A DNA stretch of 64,000 nt, from positions 170,568,310 to 170,632,309 of the forward strand of contig CP136064.1 in NCBI GenBank assembly GCA_032622095.1. The letters run 5' to 3'. This stretch comes from Siphonodentalium dalli. Taxonomy: Eukaryota; Mollusca; Scaphopoda; Gadilida; Siphonodentaliidae. The position numbers and the translations under genes are program-made. The first letter of the stretch is position 1. Every line of letters begins with the position of its first letter. The notes beneath the pieces were generated by a model. That model ran no database searches. It had not been told where the DNA came from and saw only the letters and a program-made list of their open reading frames with translations. Positions 34,201 to 49,200 of this stretch are shown in pieces.

Positions 34201-37200
34201 TACGCAATGATATATGATTACCTAAACTTTGAACTTGGAAGCGGTCTCACGAAACAAAAATTAAGTAGGTGGAACTATAAAAGCTTGTTAAAAGACAAAA
34301 GGTGTGACCAATGGGAATATGGGAAATCTCAGACAATTAAGACAGCAATTATTATCCATCAATCTAAATTTAATTAATAATCCTCGCCAATCCATACATT
34401 GTCGCAACTTACAAGTATTCACTCAAGACTTTTACACCGCGTTCAAGTGTTCCCCACACGGTCATAACGTTACTCTTGAGTCGGCACCTTTGATCTCTTT
34501 GTCAAACAACTTTTCTTTGTTGTATTTGGCTTTGAAACTCTACCGAGGTAGGGAGTGCAATGAGTGTATATAAGTCCATTGTGGGAACAAACGCACAATA
34601 TATATATATAAACATTGGAATCGGAAATCGGGCCGATTGTGCCTCCAGTTATCGGAAATCGGTCCGATGGGCTTTTTCATTATCGGAACATCACTATACA
34701 GAATGTTAGTAATGGTACTGTGGTAACTTTTCAGGATTTATTCGGAAACATGGCTTGTTGCCATTCATTGGAAAGAACTCACCGAGAACTTTCCGATGAA
34801 TGGCAACAAGCCATATCAGACTAAATCCTGAAAATTTACCCATAATTCTGATGTGGCTAAGGAGTCGATTATTTAAGGCATTACTGTATATCGATGATAT
34901 CTTGCAACAACCTACATGTAAGATTTCTTGTTGAGAAACAAGTAAGGTACTTACCGTAACACAAGTACCGGTAGTACTACACAGCTTTCCAAATTTGAAA
35001 TATTGGTTAACATGACTTCACAATATTGCAAAGGAAAGCTAGGGCAATTATATATGAAATTTCTGAGTGAGGGTTTTCAAGAGCTCTAGAAAGTATTGGG
35101 TTTTCGGATAAGGCCATGGTTAATTAATTTCTTGTTTTAACAATGTCAATCACTACATGTATTTCCTTTTTTTTGGGCAGAAAATAATAATGCCCCAATA
35201 GTGTCTCGTGTGAAAACTCAGATAGTAATATTTACTCTTTGGCCAAAAAAAATTGTTTTGTTTCACAGGCCTCGCTGCATTGGATTTCAACCCCTGCATT
35301 GATTATATTTAGCTCAACTTGACAAAGTAGAGTTTGAGCTATTGCCATGGGTTGTCATTTGTCCGTGTGGCTGTCAACAATTTCCTTTGGCACACCAAAC
35401 AGGCCACATCCCTCATCCAATTGTCACCAAACTTCATTTGGCTCCTCATGGTGACCTCTAGTGGGTGCTTATCATTTTTTCCGAATTCTGTTAAATTCTG
35501 TTATTTTCGGGGGACTATTGTAATCAGCTCCGTCCGTCGTACCGTGTGTCCGTCCGTCCGGAGTTATAACTCCAGTAATGATCACCCGATTTGATTGAAA
35601 CTTGGTATGTAGGTGTCTCAACCAAGAACACAGTTGCTCTGCAATTCCGATGTTCTTTTATGGAGTTATTTCCCTTTTTTCAACTTTCTTTTTACTTAGA
35701 AAATTTCTCACTTTTTCGGTTTCCGGATGATATCTCAAGTTTGGATCCTTTAATTGCAAATACCGTTTTTATGTGGATCAGGCCAAAAAAAAAAACGTCT
35801 CTGTTTCCGGTACCCGGCCTGGCTGAGATTGTCTTGCCGGCCTCAATTTTTTTTTTTTTTTTCTAGAAGTCAATAGTAACCTGTCTGTCTGTGAGTTAAT
35901 AGCTATGGTTTTCCCAATACCAACAGCAGAACTAACCACCCATCGCATACACAACTGTCCCATGTGTAGGCCGGTGTATGAGATCGTGCATTCTAGATAT
36001 AAATAAGACAACCCGGTCGGCCATGATACGCAGTGAATAGCGTGGCGTAAATCAAACTACCCTGACGAGTCACTACGGAAATCCCCCCTGACTTTGTGGA
36101 CTGTGTATTTTAAAAAGTACAAAGTATTATACCGGTAGCTCCAGGGGGGGGGGGGGGGGGGTGGAAAAAAGTTTTTTCCGGGCACGTATGCCGGGGTGGG
36201 TGGGTGCTCGATAGGACCAACAAACAATTTTTTCTGCAACTCAAAAATATTTTTCCTGCAAAGCAGTGCAAGTCTTTTTGACTGTTTTTGCAATGAGTTT
36301 GGCTTAAAACACATCATTATGTCAATATTAACATAAATGACAAATTTCATGATGATCAGACAAACAGTATAGCCTGTAGCCCATGCTAATGGATTGAATT
36401 TTGAAATCCAAGATGGCTGCTGGCAGCCATGTTTTTTTTGACCGAATGACCCCAAAATGACTTGTTCCTATTTACATGTCAATGTTAACATCCATGACTA
36501 ATAGTATGCACAGAAATTCATATACAGCTGTTTACAGTGAATTTCCCCCCGCAAATCTCTGTTTTAGTGTTAAAAGGGGGGTGGGTGTCCAAAATTGGTC
36601 GGAAAAAACTGGTGAAAACGGAAACAAATTTGGATGCGGGGGCGGGTGGGTCCCAACAAGGGTCGAAAGTCAAAAATCAGCATACATGCCTGCAAATTTT
36701 TTCCGACTCCCCCCTGGTAGCTCACTTAAATTCCTTCGCAGAATTGGGCGCAAAACTTGCTTGAAAGACCATCTGTTCGAGACAAAATTAAACAGTGAAA
36801 AGCATGTGCGTTTTGGCGGGAAAATAACAGTATTCCGTTTTCAGTCCTGGAAATTGGCGTCGTCAAAAGCCGAAATATTCACAGAAACCCGAGTTTAACC
36901 CACTTTAAATAAACAACTGTCTGTTATGAAAGACACACCAACTGGGTCACTGTGTCACCAACCAAACGCCTCAGTGGGTCACGTCAATCAACTCTGTGTA
37001 ACTATTTACGACAGACTCTTTGATGTTACCGACCAAGTAGCAGATGCTACAGTGATTGAAACAACTTGCACTGTATGCAAATATTAAACACACATTTCTG
37101 ATCATCTGATGTGCATACATGTACCGTAAGGATTATGTGATAACTTGCTGTTAATTACACTGAAAGTTGGCAGGTAATCAATTCTGCTATTGAAAACGTT

Positions 37201-40200
37201 CCGGGATTGACACGAAATAAGTCGGAAATATGTGACTTTAAACCACAATACAATTTAGTTATTTGGTAATATGGACAAGTTGTCACTGAAAAATAATGAT
37301 CATCTATGAAGAGAAATAAGAGGGGATGAAAATACAATAGGTTTTATTGAAATGGCAAGTATTTATTCCATAAAACGATCTCTCTGTCAACACCAACACC
37401 TGGAAAATTGCGTCGGCAGTGATGAATAGAATGGCATAAAATGTGTAACCTCAGGCCCAATCTACACCAGAGATATTTCAGGGGAAGATTGGAACAAAAC
37501 ATGTTTACTCCTGCATATCCAAGAACAGTCAGTAACATTGTTGTAGCCACATGCAATTTGTGAATAAAGGTATCAGAAGATACTGGTGCATTGTGGGCTG
37601 GTAGCTGCATGAACTATGTAAGAGGAATAACTCTAAATCCATGGCCATAGCCCGATACCTTGAATCTTCACACTGGAGCACATACCAATAGCCATAATAT
37701 ACATTCAATTTGAAGTTGTCTCCAAAACTTTATTTTCAGAGAATATCTTTAATACCTAATACATGACCTAATAGTCCAGCAAGCTGCATAATATATTACC
37801 AGTTAATAACATGTATAAAAGCATGCCAATTTTATAATACATGTTATAAGGGTGTACACTATTTTATCACTTTCAAATGGCCGGTAAAAAAAAAAAAAAC
37901 CCTGCCTGCCTACCTGGAAAATTTCCCCCATGTTATCGGAAACAGAGATGTTTTTTTTTGGCCTCAGTCATATCAAGATACAGGTTGAGTTCGAATTTGA
38001 GTTTGATCCGATGATTTTTCTTAGAGTTATGGGCTTTTCGACTTTGAAAAACATTTTTTATAATTTTCTGTATGAGGGTACCTTCATGGTGTAATCAACT
38101 CCTCCTACAGTTTTGATCGTAGATATTTGAGACTTCTGAGTATTGTTACCCACATATTGGAGGTGTGCAACATGTATATAGATGATGGGAAAATTATTTT
38201 TTTACGGAATTATTAAACCTTTCGACTTAGAACATTGCAACATTTTTTTTAATTTCTTTAACAAAGCGGCATCAACTTGCCACCCCGACACTGTGGTCGG
38301 CCGACCTTTTATATTATTTAAACTTTCCACATTCGTTATCACTCCATTGACTATAATGTACAACATTATCCCCACTCCCAAGTTGAGCTTCAGTGTAATA
38401 TTGACACTTTCATTACTGACAATGGCAAAAAGAAAACAAATCCAAACTTACGTTATAAGCATACAACTAACTTAAGCAAAACAAAAAAACCTAAATTGGA
38501 GCATCTTGTTTCATATTATTTTTGAGCATTATTTTTCACCTACATGTACATTTGCTCATTTTTTGCAACTGCATTTTCATCAAGGTTGGACCATAAATTA
38601 GGCTTGTTGAATGCCGAAAATCAGTTTTATTTAGCCCAGTTCTAATTAAAATAGGACATTCGAACAAGCTACAATTAAGTTTCTGTCACACTGATAATTT
38701 CACATAGTGTTTACAAACAAAATGGTTAAGGGGTAACGACAACTAAAGAGTCCAGAATTGACCAATAATACCTAGCAAGGAGAATAGAATAAGTATTTCC
38801 AAAAATTTCAAGTTAACCACCCGGTTTTGTTATTCTCGAAAAAAACAAAACTGAAAGATACTAGTAACTTATCAATCATAAAAGTATTTGTGTTCTGTGA
38901 CATCAAACTGCAGGGATTATATGCAGAAATTATTTATAGCGGAGATAATGTGAATGATGGTGAAATCCTTTAGACTGTAACCTGTAGCTTGTTCGAGAGT
39001 TTTAACTGTCCCCCGAAAATTTCGCATTCCTTGTCTGGACAGTAACTTTGGTACGTGGTTCACATTTGAGAAGACGGAGGCCATATTTGAATTTGGTCAT
39101 GGTCCGATGATTTTTTACAGAATTATGCCCATTTACGACTTAGAAATTGCTGTTTTCGGGTTGTCCGAATGGTAACTTAAGCAATAATATTCAACAGAAT
39201 TTCTTGATATTTGATACTTTGTTGACATTTGAGAATATGCATGCCATGTTCAAATTTGGTCAGGATTCGATGATTTTTTACTTCAGCTAATAACAGCTAT
39301 GCCCATTTTCGACCGTCATCTCATTTCCGGGGACACGGGGTCTGCGACCTTTTATAAGAACTGTATTTAGCCCTGTTGGCGGGTTGGGAAAAATCAATAA
39401 ATTAATAAGTCGGAATCATAATATGCCACATGGAGTGATTCATAAGCGAACATGTGTTGAGTGCAGGACAATTTAAACAGTGCATAGATCCAAATGCATG
39501 AACGAGGGTCCCTTTGAACCCTTTCTATTTGAAGCTTGTGAGTTTCAAGAGTAACTTTTTCTAACATTTATAAGGATCCATTGATTTATAGAAAAAAATT
39601 GTTCTGGTTCCGAGTTTATATTTTGATTGATCTGCTATATACAGGAAATACCAAACATCTGGACATTAGAATAAGGATTGAATCAATGCAAATTAATAAC
39701 AAAATAGAGCTTTGAGATAATGTTGGGTTCTGGGTAGATGCCTAATCAATTTTAAATGAGATTACAAAGTTCCCTTGGAAATATTCTAAAATAAAGTGAC
39801 AACAGATAATACAATTTTTCCAACATGTAATGGAGGCATATGTTACATGTATGTCTGTCAGAAAATTTAAATAAAACCTGCCTGCCTGCACTGATTTGAT
39901 ATAAAAATTGCAGTGAAAAAAAAAATAGGTTTTGGCCTTAGTCCCTAAACACATGCTTCATTCTCATAAAATTATTGTATTACAAACCAGATTTGTGTTA
40001 ATATTTATGTTATACTAGCTGAAACCAAGTTTTTATTCAGCAGCAGAGTGGAGCCCTTGGTGCAATCTGTGAAAACACAGTAATTTGATGAATTTAAAAT
40101 TTCAGACATGAATATGACGAAGGTGCTCAAATGAAACCCGAACCCGGTGAAGAAGATTACACGATTGAAGAAGCAGATCCCTCCCAGTTTGCTGCTGATT

Positions 40201-43200
40201 GGTACGGCGACGACTCATCAGCATCAAACCAGTTTGAACAATCAGGTCAAGAGCCTCAAATGGGCGGCGATTGGCAGTCCATGTCTTATTCCGAGCCAAG
40301 TATGCAGTCTCAAATGGGTGAAGGAGAACCTCAGAACATGACATTTGACATGGGTATGGCGGGGCCATCAGGTGCTGTGACTCAAGAGGTAGGTTTCACA
40401 TTTTCTTCTTTGCCCATTTCCCCAATACCGAATGGCATTCAACTTAGAAATATTCTCCCCCAAGCACAGTTTGCTCCTTGGATGTTTTAACCATGAAGAT
40501 GCAGTTTTCAACTGACTGGTTCATGTGATATGTTCAGCAGTGATCTTTGTTCGTGGTTTTATAGTGGTTCTTGTGATATTATCAGCAGTGATCGTTCTTT
40601 GTGGTTTTATATTGGTTCATGTGATATGTTCAGCAGATATCTTTGTTGGTGGTTTTATAGATTCTTCCTGTATTTGTGGTATTTTTGTCCATTTATTCGG
40701 AGTAAGAAATAGAAAATTATCTTTATCTTGAGGCCTAAATTCTTGTGTAAAACGGCAATATTTTCACCGATTTGTTTGTCATGTTAAAATTTTGTTTGCA
40801 GAATGACCATTTCCATAAATCATATAGAGCACCAATATCTAAATAGACAGATATGCTTTGAGATAATCGCGCTTAAACTATTTTTATTTTCCATGAAGTT
40901 AAGTCTGTGAGAAAAAGTTATGCACCATAAGCCAAATGATAAGCCAAATGCATTCTTCACATGTCATAATTTTATAGCGAGAGACAATGTGGAGAGACCC
41001 TGAATATTAAGTCATTATTTATATTTAATAATTTCTTTAAACGGTGAAATTAAGTGGACTTATTGGTTAACATATGATATCGAGAAAAGAAACCTTTCAT
41101 GTTAATATCAACAATATAAACATTTATGGTAATTGTTAACCTTTTCGATACTAAATACTCATTGACAGGTAGTTCCCTGAGGAAATGTTCGGATATTAAA
41201 TAAAACAAATGACCATAGGCCATTAACTGCCTGTTAGCTGAACTTACTATCTGAACATTTCCCACCAATGTTTATGAATCCTGTTTTTCATGAACACACC
41301 CCTCCAAATGGATAAAAGACGAAGACACTGTATACCTTTATAACTGATGTGAGAATCCATTTAGCAAAGAATAGTTTAATATAGAAACAAGATGACTTCC
41401 TGCCACCACGTTGGGCCATGAACTTTGTGCTAGGACATTATTAACCTCTATTTCTGCTATTGGTTTTGGCAGTACACCTCTGTTTCTGTCGAGAGGTTTT
41501 TGAAGTTTTGATGAACATCTCACTTCTGTTGGGATCTTTGCTGTTGGAAGTTTTTGTGGCACATCTCCCTTGTTCATAGGTTTTGGTTTTTGTTCTCTAC
41601 TTGTTAAAGTTCAGTTGTTATGGATATGTTAGTGCATATTATCTATACTTGTTGGACAGCTCTGTTAATTAGCATAGACTATCAGCTGAGCAGAATATTT
41701 GGTCGAAATTTTAGCCACAGCTAATTTTGGAAGCCAACAATATTTTGTGCAAAAATGAACCAAATTGCAATGGTTGGAAAGTCTGCAAACAACATGAAAG
41801 CTATGATTATTGAAAGTTTAGTAATGAAAACAAGACACGATAACAAAGACTATTGCATATTGGAAATAACTTTTTTTGAACCAGACCCCAAACAGTCTAT
41901 GGTGATAAATGGCCAAGCTCCAAAATTAGAAACTGAAGTCTATACATTAAATTTGTATATATAGAGCATGCCACTAAGAAGATCCTATGCTTTTTGGCCG
42001 AGGTAAAATTTCTGGCCTTTTAGCCTAGTAAATTCCTGCTTGTTAACAGGGTTGTTGGAAGTTTTAGCAGTGAATCTGCCCCATCAGGAAATTTGGTAGT
42101 ACACCTCTATTTCTGTTGGGAGTTTCTAAATAGCATATTTCTCAAAAGATAAAGAATTGCAAATGCAAAAGTATGTGCTCTTCAATTTGTCTTAGCGTTG
42201 CAATTTCCTTGTTTTACTCTTAAATCTGTATACATAAGTTATACATAGAAACAGCCCTTGTTTTCAGCATTTACAACACAGGTTGTTTGTTGAACTTATT
42301 ATCTGAACATTTTCCACCAATGAATATGAATCATTCTGCTCAGATTGTATTATTTTTGTTCTGTCTGTCATCTGCTTTTATTTATCACCCCTCTAAATGA
42401 ATAGTAGACCATTCCAATGTATACTTAATAAGTGAATGGGATAATCCATTTAGTATCGAAAGAGTTAAAGCATGATTGTACTCAAGATATTGATCTGTCC
42501 AACATTTTTCAAAGAGCAACATAAACTGTATCAGATATGTTGTATTGTCTAATAGGAATATAAAAACATCTATTATTAATCTGTTGGATTTATTATTCTC
42601 AAAAGGTGCCAACAATTGACCTGCAAAATAGTTCAGGTTCACAATAAGCATCATATGTCAATGAAAATGTCAAGACTGCCAGTACTGCTTCTGTTATGAG
42701 GTTTCAGTAGCACATCCCTATTTCTGTTGTGAAGTTGTTGCAGTAGGTTTATTTTTGGGGGATTTAATTTAGTACATCTCATTCTCTTTTGGAGGTTTGG
42801 AAGTGTATTGATTGAGGTAACTCAGTTTATGGTAGTATATGTTGGAGGTTTAAGCAGGGCATATTGTTCACTCAGAGTTTCAGTGAAGGTTTGTATGCAT
42901 TATCTTGGAGTTAAAACTATCCATGGACCGAACTTGTGCTATGTAAACAATTTACTTGACCCACTGTTTTCTCTAAATGCATGCATCAAGGGTGAAAATG
43001 TCCCAGTCAGTTTATGGTGCCTACAGTTATTTGATACTTTCATTCAACGACACATGGTTGCCTGGCTGAGAAATTTGTTTTCAGCTTCTCTAGCCACAAA
43101 GATATCAAATTAATGAAATTATGTTTCATTTTCATTTTAAATATAATTTTTTTTTTTATTAAATTTATTTTATAGATTAGAATAAAACCATTCAGAACCA

Positions 43201-46200
43201 TACCTAGCCTCATTAGTAGGGCTAAAGTATCAAGACTAGATACATTCTGGGTGCCAATTTGTTACTCTTGAATATTAAAACAATTTTACCTATAAAACTA
43301 AATGTTTTTGTAAAGGGTTTTGGCTCTTGAATTGAAGATTTGAAAAAGCAAAAATCCATGAAAACTTGAGGCAATATGTATGCATGCTACTAACTAAAGA
43401 AGAGATTTGTACAGTTTGGCGAGTGCGTCTTTCCTGAACGATGACCCCTCATTCGTTCATGGCTCATAGTCTGACAACAATTTAGATATCTCCAATTTGA
43501 ATGAACGGAAAGCCAGGTCTAAAAGAAATAGTATAAAAATTTAGTAAACTCATTTATTCTTTAATATATCAAAATGAGAATGTGAATGTCAATTAGATCA
43601 TTCTTAGAAAAAAAAAATTAAATTTCAAATTAAACTTGGAAATAATTTTGTTAAAGACCGGGCAAGGCTAAGTTACAATAACTTTTGCCTGAATTGTCTT
43701 GTACAAAAATAAGTAATGTGTATATGTTTAAAGCCAGTCATATAGCGTTTGAACTTTTACTATTTATTCTACCTACCTACATGTATACTACTATACTATA
43801 ACAACTTAATTTCTGCAATTTGAAATTTAAATGAAAATATGGAATTTCTGGCGCCTAATTTTTTCTAACAGTTAGAAATTGCGTTGGGTTAGAAAGTGGA
43901 TGTACTTTGCTATCATTCTACTCCAGATTTCAATGGAATAGTTTAATACACATAACATACAAATTCTAATCTCAATATTTCAGTTGTAGAACAATATTTT
44001 TTCTTTGAAATATTTTATTTAACTGGATATTAAACTTTAATGTTTACTTTATAGCTTTCTCTTTCCAATATTATTTAATGGACCGAAGCCTTTGCAGTGG
44101 GTATATGTGCAAAACTTATAAAAGTCTGTAAAAACATCACCAGCAGGAAGGACATGTAGAAATAGAAAATCTTTATTCCTATATTAATTATTGATAGCTC
44201 TCATTACAAAACCATTGATAAGTAATCAAAACTGTTAGAGTGATTTGTCAACACACATCGCTAGTCATGTAGTAAGCTCTAATATTTCAGAATCTTTTTC
44301 AATACCTTGACATTTTCCAATGTTTACTATTAAGTTTTGATTAACTTTGGTATCTTATTTGACTAATTAGACTTTAATGGTTAATGGAACTGTAGCAGTA
44401 ATGTTTACATAATGGTTTTGATATGTGAAATCTCATTATTGGAGAGTTGTTAATGAACATTGGAACAAAGCTGATCTATTTACATGTACTTAATTGATGA
44501 TTGTTGTTATACAGATTTTGTATGTTATTTCACATAAACCCACTTTGAATTCCGTGAGCCCCTTTAATATAGAAGTTCATAACAATTACAGGGTCAAACA
44601 CTATTTGTGGCTTTAGACTCCTTTGGTGCAAATAGTGATGTCAATACGTCACTATTGTGTCTTAAGTGTTTCTCCCACCTTCAAATGTTCACAGTTGAAG
44701 GTGGATAAATCATGATATACCATACTTGGTATGTGCATACTGTACATGTTTCTTCTGAGGTTAATAAATTGAATCTTTGGACCACTATATATGTTGAATG
44801 CCATTCGCCTCCACATGTTATATTGGCCATCAGCCAAGCCTATTTCACTGAAGAGACGTCTCAATTAAGCTTAACAGAAATCAAATTATGTTGCAAGTGC
44901 AGGGCCAGTATTTGTTTCCTCCGGAGCTACTGCAATTTGCATTTCTGTTCTATATTCTGACTTCCGTTTCGTATTCATTTATTCAATGCTGGGCCATTAC
45001 AATTTAACATACATGCCGTTGAAACTTTGGCTATTGAATTCTTAAAAATGGTTACCGTCAACCACTAACCATAAAAGATGCAGTCTCTCTTTTCGTACAA
45101 AATATAAACTGAAGTTTTTATGAAGCTTGATTTGAGGTGTTGAATACACCACTCCATAATACAATGTGTAAAGCTAGGCAAATTTTACATCTGAAATTTC
45201 GCTGTAAATTGATAATGTCTGAAGCTACTGACAACTAATAGCAGTGGCCTATGATCATGTCTCAGTCAGATATTTTACAGTCTGTTCAAGTTACACGAAT
45301 CCCAACCATTCTTAAAAAATTTAGAAGCTCCTGCAGCTCACCTAAACAAGAAATTACTTGAGTTGAGATATTCCGTCTTTCCAATTAACTGCACATGAGA
45401 AATGCTCTTCATTGACATTGGCTACATAAGTTCTCAGAATCTGAACTACACTTTCCACATAGGATTCAATTTCAATTTAGTAATTTTTATGCATATACAA
45501 TTATAAACAAAACTTGGAGACCTCCTTCAGGCAGTGGCTACTAGTCCTTTACTTTAGTATACCTTTAAATTTAACTTCCGAGAATTTGGGTTTGTCAATA
45601 AACTTCTAAATTACATAATGATGTTCAGGACATGTGTGCTGCTATTCATGTCATCTGGGTCCTTGCAATTCTGTTATAATTTGTCACTCAGGTTCATTTT
45701 AACAACTAAAATATTTGATTCTCAAGGAATATATTTTCCCTTAATCTTGATTGGCAGTATTTCGATATGATGAAGTTATGCTTTGAAACTTTTGAACGTA
45801 GATTTACTTGAAATAGATCAAAATTGAGGACAATGCTGTTTGTGACCATGCTGAAGTATTTATTTAATACCTTTGGTTCAAAAATTAAAGCTTGAGAAAT
45901 CTAAAAGTTATAGTTTCTGAAATATGTTCTTATAAACATACCCTTAGTACACATGCAGCATAAAGCTTGAGAGTCTCTTCAGTGACCAGTTTCTGTTATA
46001 CAAACAATGCAATTCAGAATTATTCTATTTTGTTGTGTTGGATTATTGTTAAGTTGCAACAAGTTATCCATAGATATTCTGGTAGGTTTATATGCTGCAT
46101 AGAATGTTTCTGGGAGTGGAGTGGCCTTTAGTCCATATTTAGTAACAGGGTACACAAGGTATCAGTAGCCTCAATATTACACATAGTATCAACCGTCATC

Positions 46201-49200
46201 CCTTAAATGTTACATAAAATAATCAAAAGATTTAAATCAAGCTACATGTATTGTGGGGGCCCAGTCCACTTCCATACATTTGACTAATAACTACCGGTAG
46301 TTCATTCCTTCGGCATTATATTATAAAAAATGCTATAAATCTTTCCAAGTTTTTTCACTGAATGGCCATGGTAACAAACTCATCAACTAGTAGATTCTCT
46401 CTTAAAACAATAACAAGTGATTACTGCAAATGCTAAAAATTTAACGTCTTTACCTGGAAGACCGCAATGTGTAGTGAAGCCGCTTTTCATATTTTTTCTG
46501 CACGATTTTGTGGAGATTAATCAAGTAGTGATGTCACAGCACAGAATGCTTTATATGTAAGTATCTTCAAGGGTTCATATATCTGTAACTATTGCAAGGA
46601 TAAGGGGAGCGCATGTTGTGAATTAAAGTGATAGGTTACAAGGACTCAGCTGGCAACATAAAAAGGATTGTAAAAAGGATCGATTTATAATCAACTGATG
46701 CCTGACACAGTGAAAATACTAATAACCATTGCCAAGATGCTATTTGTTTCCCCAAGGCATTGATCATTCAGTATATTAATACTGTTATGACACTGGAGTC
46801 CACCATCATATATATAGTAGATATATATGTCTACCTGAAGTTCGATAAAATAAACGGCTTAAAAATACCCGACTATTTTAGCTAGTGGCATGACAATCGC
46901 GTTTAGTAATCTAAGCATTCAACATGAGAAAGTAGTGTCAAACTAAAAAGGGAGGATAAATCAATTATTTCAGTGCAACTATCAGTAACTGTAAACATAC
47001 GCTCAGATTCATGCGGATACTGAGTCTATCGTATTACCACCAACTTTTCATTTCTCTGAAGGCTTGCGGTATTCCCCCGAATTAAAGCACATCGCGCTAC
47101 ATTAATCGTTTTGATGGGACTCCTTTATCTTGGGGCTACTAACAGTGAGCGCTACTGTCGTGGAATCCCGGGGTTGTGAAATGAAAACTCTATGAAAGGT
47201 CAGACCCACTATTTTATATGTGGGTATGTAGTTTACTCCAGACTAGGTGACTATATACATTAAGGCATGGAATGGTATACGACTGGAAATAAGACATATA
47301 ATAACATTTATAGTTTTATACCAGGACATAGATAGTCACAGCGAGTTAAATTTTCAATAATTTTTTTAGTTTAAAGTGAATCTTGATACGCTTATCGTAT
47401 CATGAGCAAAAACAGCGATAGGTAGCGTATCGTAGCAGGGGTATATTGTTACAGCAATAATTTTAGGGGAGAGCATGGGTTTTTTGTCCCAAACAGCAAA
47501 GAAGAAAGGGTCCTTGGCATCATTGGAAAAAATACCTCAGTATAGATTGAAATTGGGAAATTTTGCATTAAAGATGCACAATCCGATTTGATTGTCCATG
47601 TATCTTCCAGTTACATCAACAATGGAATTTCACCAAAAGCCGATTTAGTTATCCATATTAGTTTATAACCAATAAATACTCAACAGTAATACCAAGCATA
47701 ATATCATATTAGCAGAAAAAGTCCTATTATGAAAAAAAAAATTCTCGACAGTTTTGAATATGCGCGAGTGTGGTGATGCCTAGCTCAAACTAGAATTGCC
47801 CAACACATGTCATCACAAATGTAAACAAACATCTGTTTCCATGTGTAGCCAGCATGGTGTTATATAATCTGTCTATTTGCATGAATAAAACTTGATTAAC
47901 GATTCGCAAATAAGTATATGTATCCGCATGCCAACTACCACAAGATACCTTAATTTTTGTTGCTGGCGAAACTTTTAATTGTCTTATATTCGGAAAATAA
48001 TTTGATCGCCATGCAATGCCACCGCGAACCATGACCTTGTTATACCTTTCAAACTATCGAATGATGTTCGCACATGTCCGCATATTTCTAGAAGTCGTCA
48101 GTGGAATATTTGCTTGGCTGACAAAACTTGAGGTGGATAAAATTAATAGATTTTAAAGATTGATATCTGATATCTCTGAGCTTTGAGGGGTGTGTCTCTT
48201 GAAAATAAAATATTATTTTTACCCGCGGAGCCTAAGAAATATCAATTTAGGGGCTTTAAAATCGGATTATGTATCTTTAATTTCATATGTCAAGGAAATT
48301 GTCATAGCGAATTATGTTCTGGGCAAACCAGCTGAGTCCTAAAAGCTTCAGATTTCTTTATTATTTTGGTGCTGTTTTGAAGTCTGGTGTCTCCAGTTCC
48401 AGCTATGCGGACTTGAAGGATGATTTAAAATGAATAGTCATATTTTTTAACTCACAAATAATTAAAGACACACATATTGAAATTTAGAAACGGGCTTTTA
48501 AAACCTGTAAAGGGACATAGGTGGTTAAATATTTTGAGCATTTCTTCATTTGAACCTTGTAAGTTTTACATCCTTTAAATGGTATTTTAACTGCTAATAA
48601 ATCATTCGAAACATAGTTTTGAATTACATACACATGTTAGTAGAAAGCCCAGTAACCCAGGTCTGCCCTATTTATATGAGCTTCAAAGATCAGCTGTTTG
48701 GGATCTCCTTGTATCATAAACTGGTTTATTTAGCAGCATTTATTCCCAATATACCTGTATGTTGTTGACAACTTCATGGAAACTGGATTTATATTTGATG
48801 AAAGTGCTCAAGCTTAAATAATCTTCACTTCTAAAATGTTTTGGATTGAATTAACCTATAGTATTTCATTTTCAATACTTAACATTGAAAAAACAGTGAA
48901 TATTTTATGAAAAAAAATATGGTGGTTTCATACATGATATCGATGATTTCTGCTTTGTCTTCAATGAAACCCGTTTTTTAGCCAGGCCAGCTCCTTTTAT
49001 CTCGCCAGCTCCAGGTAGATGCTCTGATGCTGGCCGTTATTGTTACAATCAACACAGAATATGATTAATTAATAGAATCACCCTTCATAATCTAGACTTC
49101 AATATAAAATATTACTTCCCCCAGTATTGTAAGTAACTTTGGTATCATATGATGCTATGATAATTTAATGGTAGATTACTGGTAGATTTATTGGCACTGA

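Larger units (their letters stand above)
31789..34696. mobile_element. hAT-like element in intron 2 (2,908 bp, outer shell of a triple nest)
   Basis: The ends TAGTGATGTTCCGATAAT and ATTATCGGAACATCACTA are flanked by TACAGAAT at 31781-31788 and 34697-34704, a perfect 8 bp duplication. Much of the interior is the nested element at 31977-33552. The rest has a possible zinc-finger fragment (33844-33975) and inverted GTGACGTCAC words (33739-33749; 33974-33990). No full transposase. Confidence 0.9.

Noticed and set aside
36057-36898. 132- and 140-codon frames
   Set aside because: They span a poly-G run, a reversed repeat monomer and G/C-rich low-complexity sequence, with no domain and no splice support.
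40131-40490. 119-codon frame as an independent gene
   Set aside because: It is exon 3 plus unspliced intron. A consensus donor at 40388/40389 and an upstream acceptor at 40105 place it in the BTB-ZF gene.
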